This document shows positions 8,896 through 15,785 of a DNA stretch of 17,681 bases, piece after piece. This DNA comes from Promethearchaeia archaeon (lineage in GTDB: Archaea > Asgardarchaeota > Lokiarchaeia > Sigyniarchaeales > SOKP01): the NCBI GenBank assembly GCA_029856445.1, contig JAHQWY010000036.1, forward strand, positions 1-17,681. Reading direction: 5' to 3'. The first letter of the stretch is position 1, and the number at the start of each line of letters is the position of its first letter. Under the pieces are notes generated by a model. That model was not told the DNA's origin. It did no database searches and saw nothing but the letters and a program-made list of their open reading frames with translations. The translations under genes were made by a program, and so were the position numbers.

Positions 8896-9159
8896 TTACC
8901 CCAAATTTGCTAGATTGACGAAAATTACGTTATCTCCCCGTACAACGATTGACCCTAAATTTTCATGCTCTTCTCTAATGTTACCTTCCTCATCTTGATA
9001 TTCAAAAATCTGACTGGTTTCTTCAAGGAAAAGATTTAAATGTTCATCGAAACCGCCAAGGCGTCCCCTGAACAAACGGTTACGCTTAACTTTGATTAAA
9101 ATTATCTGATTAATTGAATCTTTTAAATAGTCAATGGGTCTATTACTTCTTCTTTCCAT
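8896..9159 (-). CDS. Archaeal Sm-like (LSm) RNA-binding protein
   Basis: 87 residues, typical for an archaeal LSm protein that forms a heptameric ring and binds U-rich RNA. The Sm1 motif spans about 15-47, with LFRGRLGGFDEHLNLFLEE including the RNA-contacting D38, H40 and N42; Sm2 is LGSIVVRGDNVIFV (68-81) with R74-G75-D76-N77. An acidic loop (EYQDEEGNIREEHE) lies between them, as in eukaryotic-like family members. The start ATG at 9159 has only a weak AAAAG before it; a TATA element (TTATAAAAG on the minus strand, 9207-9199) sits about 44 bases upstream, giving a short leader. In many euryarchaea LSm is followed by the L37e gene; here a metallophosphoesterase follows instead. Confidence 0.95.
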   Translation of the reverse strand: MERRSNRPIDYLKDSINQIILIKVKRNRLFRGRLGGFDEHLNLFLEETSQIFEYQDEEGNIREEHENLGSIVVRGDNVIFVNLANLG

Positions 9160-9198
9160 CTTTTAAAAACTCAAAAAAGCATTATTATTAAAAAAAAA

Positions 9199-9207
9199 CT
9201 TTTATAA
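9199..9207 (-). promoter_or_regulatory. TATA box for the LSm gene
   Basis: TTATAAAAG on the minus strand, centred about 44 bases before the LSm ATG. Standard archaeal spacing places transcription start about 15-20 bases before the ATG. Position and sequence are seen; activity is inferred. Confidence 0.4.
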
Positions 9208-9257
9208 TTTTAATTATAACCTTATTAATTAAAACCTTTTGTTTATTTTTATAGGTG

Positions 9258-9269
9258 TATATATAAAAA
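9258..9269 (+). promoter_or_regulatory. TATA box for the small zinc-ribbon gene
   Basis: TATATATAAAAA-like stretch centred about 22 bases before the ATG at 9285. This spacing would start transcription at or next to the start codon, so the small gene is probably read from a leaderless mRNA, agreeing with the absence of a Shine-Dalgarno sequence. It lies back to back with the LSm promoter. Confidence 0.45.
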
Positions 9270-9284
9270 CTCACAGCTAAAGCA

Positions 9285-9449
9285 ATGATAAAATTGTCTA
9301 AAGAGGAAGATCGAGAACAAAAAGTAGTAAAATGTTGTGTAATAAACTGTCAAGCAGAAATATCTATTGAAAAGGCAATTAAAGTAGGGGATAAGTATTT
9401 TTGCCGTATATGTGGGGTCGCATATTATAGGAGGAATCTCAATTTATAA
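9285..9449 (+). CDS. Small four-cysteine zinc-ribbon protein, 54 residues
   Basis: A 54-residue ORF too short for usual length cut-offs. It begins MIKLSKEED, has a cysteine knuckle KCCVINC (C17, C18, C22) and a second one, YFCRICG (C40, C43), separated by a helix-like segment (EKAIKVGDK), and ends YYRRNLNL. Two CxxC-like pairs about 20 residues apart predict a single zinc site of ribbon or treble-clef type, likely binding nucleic acid or protein. A TATA box is placed for a leaderless transcript and the gene is divergent from LSm with 125 bases between. Codon composition resembles its neighbours. I do not recognise the family. The paired cysteines and promoter support it as real, but it could still be chance. 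Confidence 0.62.
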   Translation: MIKLSKEEDREQKVVKCCVINCQAEISIEKAIKVGDKYFCRICGVAYYRRNLNL

Positions 9450-9507
9450 TTTCAAATAGAATTTACAAATAAAATCCTTTTTAATATTATCATTGATATA
9501 ACTATAC

Positions 9508-9517
9508 AAATATAAGA
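9508..9517 (+). promoter_or_regulatory. TATA-like element for tRNA-Arg
   Basis: AAATATAAGA lies about 20 bases before the first tRNA base at 9533, a little close for the usual 25-base spacing; a further A/T-rich element ACTATACA starts at 9501. Either could be the promoter of the tRNA gene. Confidence 0.3.
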
Positions 9518-9532
9518 AAATGAAATAAAATA

Positions 9533-9637
9533 AGGTCCGTGGCCTAGTCTGGATAGGGCGGCAGCCTCCTAAGCTGAAGATCGGGGGTTCAATAGGAGAT
9601 GTACTTCATATTTCCTGAATAATTCCCCCCGGGCCTG
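9533..9637 (+). tRNA. tRNA-Arg (anticodon CCT) with a 30-nt intron in the T loop
   Basis: The acceptor stem AGGTCCG (9533-9539) pairs fully with CGGGCCT (9630-9636), with one G-T wobble; discriminator G is 9637. D stem GCCT (9542-9545) pairs with GGGC (9556-9559). The anticodon loop CTCCTAA (9566-9572) has CCT at 9568-9570 and reads AGG; its stem is four pairs plus a G27/A43 mismatch. T stem GGGGG (9583-9587) pairs with CCCCC (9625-9629), but 37 bases lie between instead of seven. Removing 30 bases (9594-9623, or one base to the left) restores the loop TTCAATT. CCA is not encoded; six T follow directly. Introns outside position 37/38 are known in archaeal tRNAs and are removed by the bulge-helix-bulge endonuclease. 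Confidence 0.9.
9594..9623 (+). other. tRNA intron (position about 59/60) with BHB-like splice motif
   Basis: The precursor folds as follows. T stem GGGGG/CCCCC is outermost. Then a 4-bp central helix forms between TTCA (9588-9591) and TGAA (9616-9619). A 3-base bulge ATA (9592-9594) holds the 5' splice site. An 8-bp intron hairpin pairs 9595-9602 with 9608-9615, including two G-T wobbles and a 5-base loop. The 3' bulge is TAATT (9620-9624), five bases rather than three, so the motif is relaxed. The exact junction is inferred from the need for a 7-base T loop and is ambiguous by one base because 9593 and 9623 are both T. Confidence 0.75.
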
Positions 9638-9643
9638 TTTTTT
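9638..9643 (+). terminator. Oligo-T terminator of the tRNA gene
   Basis: Six T follow directly after the discriminator base, the usual end signal for an archaeal tRNA transcript. It overlaps the last codon of a tiny minus-strand ORF. Confidence 0.55.
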
Positions 9644-9761
9644 ACTTATTTAAGGGAGTGGAAGATTTCATCCATAAGAAATTAACTCCCAATGTTTCAA
9701 AAACATGCCCAAAGCCTTCTTTTGTAAGAAGCTCTTTAATTTTTAATCCTAAATCCCTCAT
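9642..9761 (-). pseudogene. 39-residue ORF, possible C-terminal remnant of a larger gene
   Basis: ATG at 9761-9759, stop at 9644-9642. The peptide MRDLGLKIKELLTKEGF then GHVFETLGVNFLWMKSS looks like real protein: a charged helix followed by a GF turn and a beta strand, the arrangement that ends many class I methyltransferases. In-frame codons continue only six further upstream before a stop, and no ribosome site is seen. It may be the remnant of a lost gene, a small protein, or chance. No family is assigned with any certainty. Confidence 0.25.
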
Positions 9762-9832
9762 TTTACAATTACGTAAGAGTTATGACGATAGGACCAAGTG
9801 TACATATCGTATTAGCGCCTATATAGAAAATG

Positions 9833-9840
9833 TATAAATA
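9833..9840 (+). promoter_or_regulatory. TATA box of the AOR-MoaD operon
   Basis: TATAAATA, a good match to the archaeal TATA box. Transcription would begin near 9860, leaving a leader of about 28 bases that contains the ribosome binding site. This placement argues against the upstream TTG at 9843 as the start codon, since it would lie before the transcription start. Confidence 0.5.
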
Positions 9841-9875
9841 ATTTGGAATCTAAACATATACTGCTAAAATATATA

Positions 9876-9882
9876 GAGGTGA
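9876..9882 (+). promoter_or_regulatory. Ribosome binding site GAGGTGA that fixes the AOR start
   Basis: GAGGTGA, complementary to the archaeal 16S rRNA 3' end, ends five bases before TTG at 9888. It selects this TTG over the more upstream in-frame TTG at 9843. Confidence 0.7.
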
Positions 9883-9887
9883 AAAAT

Positions 9888-11618
9888 TTGACAAAAAAAA
9901 TATTAAGAGTAAATATGACTAATCTTGAAGCTAAATTTGAAGATTTACCGCAAGAATACGCTGGTTTAGGGGGTCGTGGCATGACTTCGACTATTGTTTC
10001 AAAAGAGGTTCCCCCAACATGCCATCCATTAGGAATTCATAATAAACTTGTGATCGCTCCAGGAATAGTAACGGGTACGAGAGCGCCAACCTCGGGACGT
10101 GTTTCTGTGGGTGGAAAATCACCACTAACAGGAGGAATCAAAGAGGCTAATGCAGGGACCAGTTTTGCTCAAATGCTCGGAAGGATGCGGATCGGAGCAA
10201 TAATAGTTGAAGGAAAACATGCAGGGGATGATTATTTCCTTTTAAAAGTTACTAATGATGGTGCTGAATTCATGGATGCTAATAAATGGGCAGGGAAGGG
10301 TTTATATAATACATACAAAGCACTTTACAAAGAATTTGGTGATACAGTTGGAATTTGTGGAGTTGGAATCGCAGCGGAACTTCTTGGATCAATGTCTGGA
10401 GTTTGTTTTAATGATCCTGAAGGTTTACCAAGTAGGTATTCTGGAAGAGGTGGGCTCGGAGCTGTAATGGCATCAAAAGGTTTAAAATTTATAATAGCTG
10501 ATCCCGCTAATGCTCCTGGTGTTGAAATAGCGAATGAGGAAGTATTTAGTGAGGGGATTAAAAAACTTATAAATGCGCTTGGAGAACATCCCGTCACACA
10601 ACCTAAAGGAGGTCTTAATTCTTTTGGAACAAGCGTTTTGGTTAATATCATAAACGAAGCTGGAGGATTACCTCAAAGGAATTTTTCCCGAGGACAAGAT
10701 GAAAGAGCAGAAAAAATATCTGGCGAGGTTAAAGCCGAAGAAATAAAGAAAAGAGGTGGAATTCGTCCCCATTTCTGCAGTCCAGGTTGTATAATACAAT
10801 GTTCTGAAGTATGGACTAAACCTGGTGGAAAAGATCCTGTTGGAGTTTTAGAATATGAATCCGTATGGGCTTTAGGTGCAAATTGTGAGATTTATAATTT
10901 AGACGATATCGGTGAATTAAATCGGGCATGTAATGATTTAGGGTGCGACACAATTGAAGCAGGAGATACACTTGCTGTAGCAATGGAAGGAGGCTTAGCT
11001 AAGTTTGGGGATGGTAAAGCAGCCCTAAAACTTATGGATGAAATCCGTAAAAAAACACCGATTGGACGCATATTAGCTCAAGGAACGGAAATTACTGGTA
11101 GAGTATTGGGTGTGACAAGAATTCCTACTGTAAAGGGACAAGGATTGCCTGCATATGACCCACGCGCAATTAAAGGTATTGGTGTAACTTATGCAACTAC
11201 ACCCATGGGTGCAGACCATACAGCAGGTTACGCAATAGCTCCAGAAATTATGGGGGTAGGTGGTGAAGCAGATCCTCGAGATCCAAAGAAAGCAGAACTT
11301 TCCCGAAACCTACAAATAGCTACAGCGGCTGTTGATGCAACGGGTTACTGTTTATTCATAGCTTTTGCAGTTTTAGATATTCCTTCAGGATTAGAAGGTA
11401 TTGTCGAATCTTTGAATGGAGTATTAGGAACAGAGCTTACTGTTGCCGACGTACCAATAATTGGGAAACAAATTCTTGATATAGAATTAGATTTTAATAA
11501 AAAAGCAGGATTTACAGCCATTGATGATAGATTACCTGAGTTCTTTATGGAGGAAAAGTTACCTCCGTCTGATGAAGTATTTAATGTAACTGATGATGAG
11601 TTAGATAGTGTATTTTAG
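9888..11618 (+). CDS. Tungsten-dependent aldehyde ferredoxin oxidoreductase family protein
   Basis: 576 residues from TTG at 9888. The start is chosen because GAGGTGA lies five bases upstream and the protein then opens MTKKILRVNMTNLEAK, as AOR proteins do. Family signatures: GLGGRG near the start, PTSGRVSVGGKSPLTGG (bis-pterin binding), RYSGRGGLG, and MGADHTAGYAI in the third domain. The 4Fe-4S cysteines are C297, C301 and C305 (CSPGCIIQC) and C488 (TGYCLF). Spacing is CX3CX3C rather than the CX2CX3C of Pyrococcus AOR. The enzyme class oxidises aldehydes to carboxylates, reducing ferredoxin, with W (rarely Mo) on two pterins; the exact aldehyde cannot be read from sequence. The next gene starts 19 bases after the stop, and two MoaD/ThiS-like genes follow, so an operon is likely. 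It is a little shorter than Pyrococcus AOR but complete. Confidence 0.92.
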   Translation: MTKKILRVNMTNLEAKFEDLPQEYAGLGGRGMTSTIVSKEVPPTCHPLGIHNKLVIAPGIVTGTRAPTSGRVSVGGKSPLTGGIKEANAGTSFAQMLGRMRIGAIIVEGKHAGDDYFLLKVTNDGAEFMDANKWAGKGLYNTYKALYKEFGDTVGICGVGIAAELLGSMSGVCFNDPEGLPSRYSGRGGLGAVMASKGLKFIIADPANAPGVEIANEEVFSEGIKKLINALGEHPVTQPKGGLNSFGTSVLVNIINEAGGLPQRNFSRGQDERAEKISGEVKAEEIKKRGGIRPHFCSPGCIIQCSEVWTKPGGKDPVGVLEYESVWALGANCEIYNLDDIGELNRACNDLGCDTIEAGDTLAVAMEGGLAKFGDGKAALKLMDEIRKKTPIGRILAQGTEITGRVLGVTRIPTVKGQGLPAYDPRAIKGIGVTYATTPMGADHTAGYAIAPEIMGVGGEADPRDPKKAELSRNLQIATAAVDATGYCLFIAFAVLDIPSGLEGIVESLNGVLGTELTVADVPIIGKQILDIELDFNKKAGFTAIDDRLPEFFMEEKLPPSDEVFNVTDDELDSVF

Positions 11619-11637
11619 AATAAATAAACTTTAAATT

Positions 11638-11922
11638 ATGCCAATTCGAATAAAGTTTTTCGGAGATTTAAGGAAAAAAGTGAATCCAGACATCCAAGGA
11701 AGTCTGCCGTTAAAATTAAGCATTGATGATGCTGATATTGAAAGGATCTCTGATATTTTAAAGAGATACAGTATAGAAGAAAATGAGGTAATCCATATAT
11801 TTGTGAATGGTAGATATTCAGGCTTAACCAAAAAAGTTAAGAGTGGAGACATTGTAGCTATATTCCCTAGAAACATGTCTGTTTTATATAAATGGTATTT
11901 TAATAGAGAAGAAGATGAGTAA
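11638..11922 (+). CDS. MoaD/ThiS-like beta-grasp protein without C-terminal Gly-Gly
   Basis: 94 residues. The beta-grasp pattern is clear: IRIKFFGDLRKKV at the start, IHIFVNGRYSGL in the middle and VKSGDIVAIFPRN near the end, matching MoaD where the last strand is followed by the diglycine tail. Here the tail is replaced by a 16-residue extension (NMSVLYKWYFNREEDE) ending in acidic residues, so the protein cannot be thiocarboxylated at a C-terminal glycine. It lies 19 bases after AOR and its last eight bases overlap the next gene, a paralogue that does keep Gly-Gly. No Shine-Dalgarno is seen. Possible roles: a non-catalytic partner of AOR, a chaperone in cofactor insertion, or a subunit pairing with the second copy. 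The role is inference; the fold and missing tail are visible. Confidence 0.82.
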   Translation: MPIRIKFFGDLRKKVNPDIQGSLPLKLSIDDADIERISDILKRYSIEENEVIHIFVNGRYSGLTKKVKSGDIVAIFPRNMSVLYKWYFNREEDE

Positions 11923-12160
11923 TAACAAGATCAGCATTACAGTTAAATTTTTCGCAATGTTAAGAGAACATGGTCCAGCAAAGGAAACAATAAGCATTCC
12001 TGAGAACAGTACTATTAAACTCTTATTTAAAAAGTATCAGATTCCTTGGGATGCATTGAAAACAATAATCATTATCAATGGAAGACCACATAACAACCTT
12101 GAAACTATACTTAACGATGGAGATATTGTCTCGATTTTTCCACAAATAGCAGGAGGATAG
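11915..12160 (+). CDS. MoaD/ThiS-like sulfur carrier protein with C-terminal Gly-Gly
   Basis: 81 residues: ISITVKFFAMLREHG, IIIINGRPHNN and a DGDIVSIFPQIAGG ending, the hallmark of MoaD, the small subunit of molybdopterin synthase. The terminal glycine is adenylated by a MoeB-type E1 and converted to a thiocarboxylate that supplies the dithiolene sulfur of the pterin. The gene overlaps the end of the preceding paralogue by eight bases (ATGAGTAA), so translation is probably coupled. Placement behind AOR fits a carrier serving the tungstopterin cofactor; MoaD/ThiS-like genes beside AOR are a known gene-neighbourhood theme. ThiS function or tRNA thiolation cannot be excluded. The MoaE partner and the E1 enzyme are not in the window. 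Confidence 0.88.
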   Translation: MSNNKISITVKFFAMLREHGPAKETISIPENSTIKLLFKKYQIPWDALKTIIIINGRPHNNLETILNDGDIVSIFPQIAGG

Positions 12161-12182
12161 TCTCTCTGAAATCCTAAATTTC

Positions 12183-12201
12183 TTTTTTTTATTTTTTTTT
12201 T
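12183..12201 (+). terminator. Oligo-T terminator of the AOR-MoaD operon
   Basis: Eight T, one A, then ten T, beginning 22 bases after the stop of the second MoaD-like gene. No stem precedes it. This is a strong archaeal-type intrinsic terminator and marks the end of the operon. Confidence 0.6.
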
Positions 12202-12297
12202 GAAAAATAATAAAAATATATGAAAATTCTTTTCTAAATTCCATCAATTATTTTTTGAATAAGTTTTTATGCAAATGCTAAGTCTAATTAATTGAAA

Positions 12298-12325
12298 AAT
12301 CATACATACTGTACGTGTTATGATT
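12298..12325. promoter_or_regulatory. Inverted repeat upstream of the PAS histidine kinase
   Basis: AATCATA and TATGATT are perfect 7-bp arms around a 14-base centre containing TGTAC. The repeat ends 110 bases before the kinase ATG. Its size suits a dimeric repressor or activator site, but it is a single copy and could be chance. Confidence 0.25.
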
Positions 12326-12435
12326 ACGAAAAATCGGGATCGTTTTATAGGTTATTAAATGAAATCTAAAATATAGATTGTGATACTACTTATTAAGATT
12401 GATATGATAATCACATAAGGAAGTAAAATTTTAAT

Positions 12436-15105
12436 ATGACTATAATTGATAAGAAGCTTAAAGAGTCTGAAGAAAGATTTAAAGCTTTATTTAAAGGAGG
12501 TCTATTTCCAACATACGCATGGCAAAAAGTGGGAAATTCTTTTAAGTTAATTGATTTTAATACAGCTGCTGAAACCATTACTCAGGGAAATGTTAGTAAA
12601 TTTTTAGGGATAACTGCATCTGAAATGTATAAAGATAGGTCAGATATTTTGGACGATTTAAATAAATGCTTTAAAGAAAAAACCAATATTATAAAGGAAA
12701 TGAAATACTCTTTTAGTGCTGTAGAAAAAGAAAAAGATCTTTTAGTTACATATAGTTATATCCCTCCAGATTCCGTCCTTGTTCATACTGAAGATATTAC
12801 CGACAGAAAAAATGCTGAACAGAAAATTAAAGAATCTGAGGAAAAATACCATTCTATATTTAATAATATGACTGAAGGCTTCGCATATCATGAAGTAATA
12901 GTAGACAATAATAACAAACCAATTGATTACAAATACATAGAGGTTAATCCTTCTTTTGAGAAACTCACAGGATTAAAAGCTGACGATATGATTGGTAAAA
13001 AAGTAACTGAAATATTACCTGGTACAGAAAATGATCCAGCAGATTGGATTGGTAAATTTGGTAATGTAGGTCTTACAGGAGTGCCATTAACAGTTGAAGA
13101 TTATTCCGAAGCTTTAGATCGTTGGTATAAAGTGTCAGGATATTCTCCTAAAAAAGGATACTTCGCAGTCACATTTTCAGATATTACTGAGCAAAAAAAA
13201 TCAGAAATAGCTCTTAATTCAGAAAAACAATTTGTTAATGATATATTAAATGCTTCAATGGATACGGTTTTTGTTTTTAATCCCGAAAGTGGCAAAGCAG
13301 TAAGATGGAACGATCAATTTAAACAAGTAAGTGGTTATAGCGTTGAAGAAATTGCTTCAATGAAGGCACCTGATTCATATTATAACGAGGAGGATTTAAA
13401 ACGTGCTGCAGAAGCAACTAAGAATGTACTAGAGAAGGGAACAATTACAGTTGAGATGTCATTTATAACGAAAGAGGGCCGAAGTATTCCATATGAGTAT
13501 TCTGCAACCACACTTGAGAATTCTTCAGGGGAAACACTTATAGTTTCTGTAGGGAGAGATATGTCTGAGAGGAGAATTGCTGAGCAAAGAATAAAAGTTT
13601 CAGAACAGAAATTTCGAGATCTCTATGAAGAAGCGCCTAATGCTTATTTGTCAATAGCCCCAGATAAATCAATTTTAAGAGTAAATAAAGCAGCAGAAAG
13701 ACTTCTAGGGTATAACGAGGGTGATTTTCTGAAAATGAGCGTTTTTGACTTATATCCAGATACAGATCATGGATTAAAAAGAGCAAAAGAAATATTTGAG
13801 AAATTCATAACTGGAGAATCTATTAAAGATGTTGAGCTTCAAATGATAAATAAGGAACGAAAGCCTATTTGGGTAAGCTTATCGGTTAAACCAATTTTCG
13901 ATTCAAATGGAAATGTCATAGAATCACGTTCTATGATATTGGATATTAATGAAAGAAAAATTGCTCAAGAGGAGGTTAAAAAATCTTATAATAGATTAGA
14001 AGAATTAGAATATATAATAAATAATAGTCCTGGTGTAGTGTTTCTTTGGAAAAATTCAGAAGGATGGCCTGTTGAATTTGTTTCTGAAAATGTTGACCAA
14101 TGGGGATATACTCCAGATGATTTTTATTCTGGAAAAGTGACCTATGAAGAAATTATATATCCTGATGATTTACAAAGAGTTGCTGAAGAAGTTGAGGTTT
14201 ATAGTAATGAAGATGTTAATAATTTCGATCAAGAATACAGAATCCTGACTAAATCTGGTGAAATTAGATGGCTCGATGATAGATCTTGGATTAGAAGAGA
14301 TTCCAATGGGGAGATAACACATTATCAAGGAATTGTATTAGATATCACAGATCGTAAAATTGCTGAGGAAGCTTTGAGATTATCAGAGAAAAAGTATAAG
14401 GAAGCGTATGACAGAGGTAATTTTTACAAAGATCTATTTGCTCATGATATAAACAACATCTTACAAGTAATAAATTCTTCAGCAGAGCTTATAACATATC
14501 AGCTAGGGGAATCTGAGAAATCTAAAGAAATTGAAAGTATTTCGGAGATAATTATAAAGCAAGTAAATCGAGGTTCAAAATTAATTTCTAATGTTCGCAC
14601 TCTTTCTGAGCTTGAAGAAAAGGAAATTATAACTCAAAGAGTTGAGATTGGTGCTTTCTTAAAAAATTCAATAACATTTGTTGAAAAAGCGTACGAAGAG
14701 AGAAATGTTAATATATCGATCTCTTCCATTAATGGAAATTATTTTACCAATGCTAATGATTTACTTCAAGATGTTTTTGAAAATGTATTAATTAATGGGA
14801 TAAAGTATAATGAGAATCCAAATGTAGAAATCTCAATAAAAATTTCAAAACAAGAAATAGATGAAAAGGACTATTTTAAAATTGAATTTATTGATAATGG
14901 TATTGGGGTTGCTGATAACAGAAAAAAAGTAATTTTTATGAGTGGTAATAGGGCACTTAAGGGTTCAAAGGGAATGGGTCTTGGTCTTTCATTAGTTAAT
15001 AAAATTCTCCAAATCTTTAAAGGTAAAATCTGGGTAGAGGATAAAGTTAAAGGAGATTACACTAAAGGAAGTAATTTCATTATATTATTACCTGAAGTAA
15101 AATGA
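12436..15105 (+). CDS. Soluble sensor histidine kinase with five PAS domains
   Basis: 889 residues without membrane segments. Five PAS domains lie at about 10-122, 131-254, 265-380, 387-508 and 517-641; each ends in the PAC-like D(I/M)(T/S/N)(E/D)RK or ITEQKK motif, followed by a short coiled coil (AEQKIKESEEK-like). The dimerisation/phosphoacceptor helix carries FAHDINNILQVI with H670 as the phosphorylated residue. The ATPase domain has N box ENVLINGIKYNEN (782-794), G1 DNGIGV (820-825) and G2 GSKGMGLGLSL (843-853). All kinase motifs are intact. It would sense cytoplasmic cues such as redox state or small ligands; no heme or flavin ligand can be assigned by eye. No response regulator gene is adjacent, so it is an orphan. 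AAGGAAG lies 12 bases before the ATG, somewhat far. Its stop is one base from that of the convergent acetyltransferase. Confidence 0.92.
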   Translation: MTIIDKKLKESEERFKALFKGGLFPTYAWQKVGNSFKLIDFNTAAETITQGNVSKFLGITASEMYKDRSDILDDLNKCFKEKTNIIKEMKYSFSAVEKEKDLLVTYSYIPPDSVLVHTEDITDRKNAEQKIKESEEKYHSIFNNMTEGFAYHEVIVDNNNKPIDYKYIEVNPSFEKLTGLKADDMIGKKVTEILPGTENDPADWIGKFGNVGLTGVPLTVEDYSEALDRWYKVSGYSPKKGYFAVTFSDITEQKKSEIALNSEKQFVNDILNASMDTVFVFNPESGKAVRWNDQFKQVSGYSVEEIASMKAPDSYYNEEDLKRAAEATKNVLEKGTITVEMSFITKEGRSIPYEYSATTLENSSGETLIVSVGRDMSERRIAEQRIKVSEQKFRDLYEEAPNAYLSIAPDKSILRVNKAAERLLGYNEGDFLKMSVFDLYPDTDHGLKRAKEIFEKFITGESIKDVELQMINKERKPIWVSLSVKPIFDSNGNVIESRSMILDINERKIAQEEVKKSYNRLEELEYIINNSPGVVFLWKNSEGWPVEFVSENVDQWGYTPDDFYSGKVTYEEIIYPDDLQRVAEEVEVYSNEDVNNFDQEYRILTKSGEIRWLDDRSWIRRDSNGEITHYQGIVLDITDRKIAEEALRLSEKKYKEAYDRGNFYKDLFAHDINNILQVINSSAELITYQLGESEKSKEIESISEIIIKQVNRGSKLISNVRTLSELEEKEIITQRVEIGAFLKNSITFVEKAYEERNVNISISSINGNYFTNANDLLQDVFENVLINGIKYNENPNVEISIKISKQEIDEKDYFKIEFIDNGIGVADNRKKVIFMSGNRALKGSKGMGLGLSLVNKILQIFKGKIWVEDKVKGDYTKGSNFIILLPEVK

Positions 15106-15106
15106 T

Positions 15107-15679
15107 TTATTTGTTTTCTTCCATCCAATCATTCTTCATTATAGAAAATATATGAGTATCGACGTAAGTTCCATCAACATATAAATCTTCTTTCAAAACA
15201 GCTTCTTTTTTAAATCCTATTTTTTCAGCAACTCGAAGGGAGCGTTTATTTGGAGTAAAGATACCAGCATATAATTTATGGAGATTTAATTCTGTAAATC
15301 CATAAGTAATTAATATTTTAGATGCCTCAACTGCTAAACCTCTTCCCCAATATTCCTTCTCTCCGATTGTCCAAAAAGTATTTGCGTTACGATTTAGCCA
15401 ATTTATACGATTAAATCCCACAATTCCAATAGGTTTTTTATCTTTTTTGTGATATATGGTAAACACAATAAAATCTTTTAATCCTTGATCCGATGAAGGA
15501 TCGAACCATTTCTTTACTTCTTCTAAAGTAGTAGGCCATGCATTTCGAGAATAATGTCTTACTTCGGGATCATTTGTCCATTTGCACGATAAATCAGCCC
15601 ATTTAGTATTAACAGTTATTAAATCAATTCTTTCTCCTTCAATAAAAGGAAAAACACCATCATATTCTTCTTTAGTCAT
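15107..15679 (-). CDS. GNAT acetyltransferase, RimJ/RimL type
   Basis: 190 residues. The GNAT fold is shown by the acetyl-CoA loop EYWGRGLAVEASKILITYGF (about 109-128) and the RimJ/RimL signature NKRSLRVAEKIGFKKEAVLKE (144-164), after an N-terminal half with the usual WTNDPEVRHYSR stretch (34-45). Members transfer acetyl groups to protein N-termini, ribosomal proteins, amino sugars or antibiotics; the substrate here is not predictable. ATG at 15679 has no clear ribosome site, so a short leader is likely. The gene is convergent with the histidine kinase, one base separating the stops, and lies downstream of the histone gene with its own upstream region. Confidence 0.88.
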   Translation of the reverse strand: MTKEEYDGVFPFIEGERIDLITVNTKWADLSCKWTNDPEVRHYSRNAWPTTLEEVKKWFDPSSDQGLKDFIVFTIYHKKDKKPIGIVGFNRINWLNRNANTFWTIGEKEYWGRGLAVEASKILITYGFTELNLHKLYAGIFTPNKRSLRVAEKIGFKKEAVLKEDLYVDGTYVDTHIFSIMKNDWMEENK

Positions 15680-15785
15680 TTTTATTCAATATGAATATAT
15701 TTTCAAATTCGAATACTGTGTTTAATTTTTTTAATTGAAGGACATGATTAAAGTCTTTTTCCTTAGACTATAAAATTTGAAGTAG

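Noticed and set aside
9843..9887. N-terminal extension of AOR from TTG at 9843
   Set aside because: That TTG lies only three bases after a TATA box and before the expected transcription start; GAGGTGA at 9876-9882 and family alignment favour TTG at 9888.
10325..10651. 108-residue minus-strand ORF
   Set aside because: Antisense shadow of AOR, low-complexity and without motifs.
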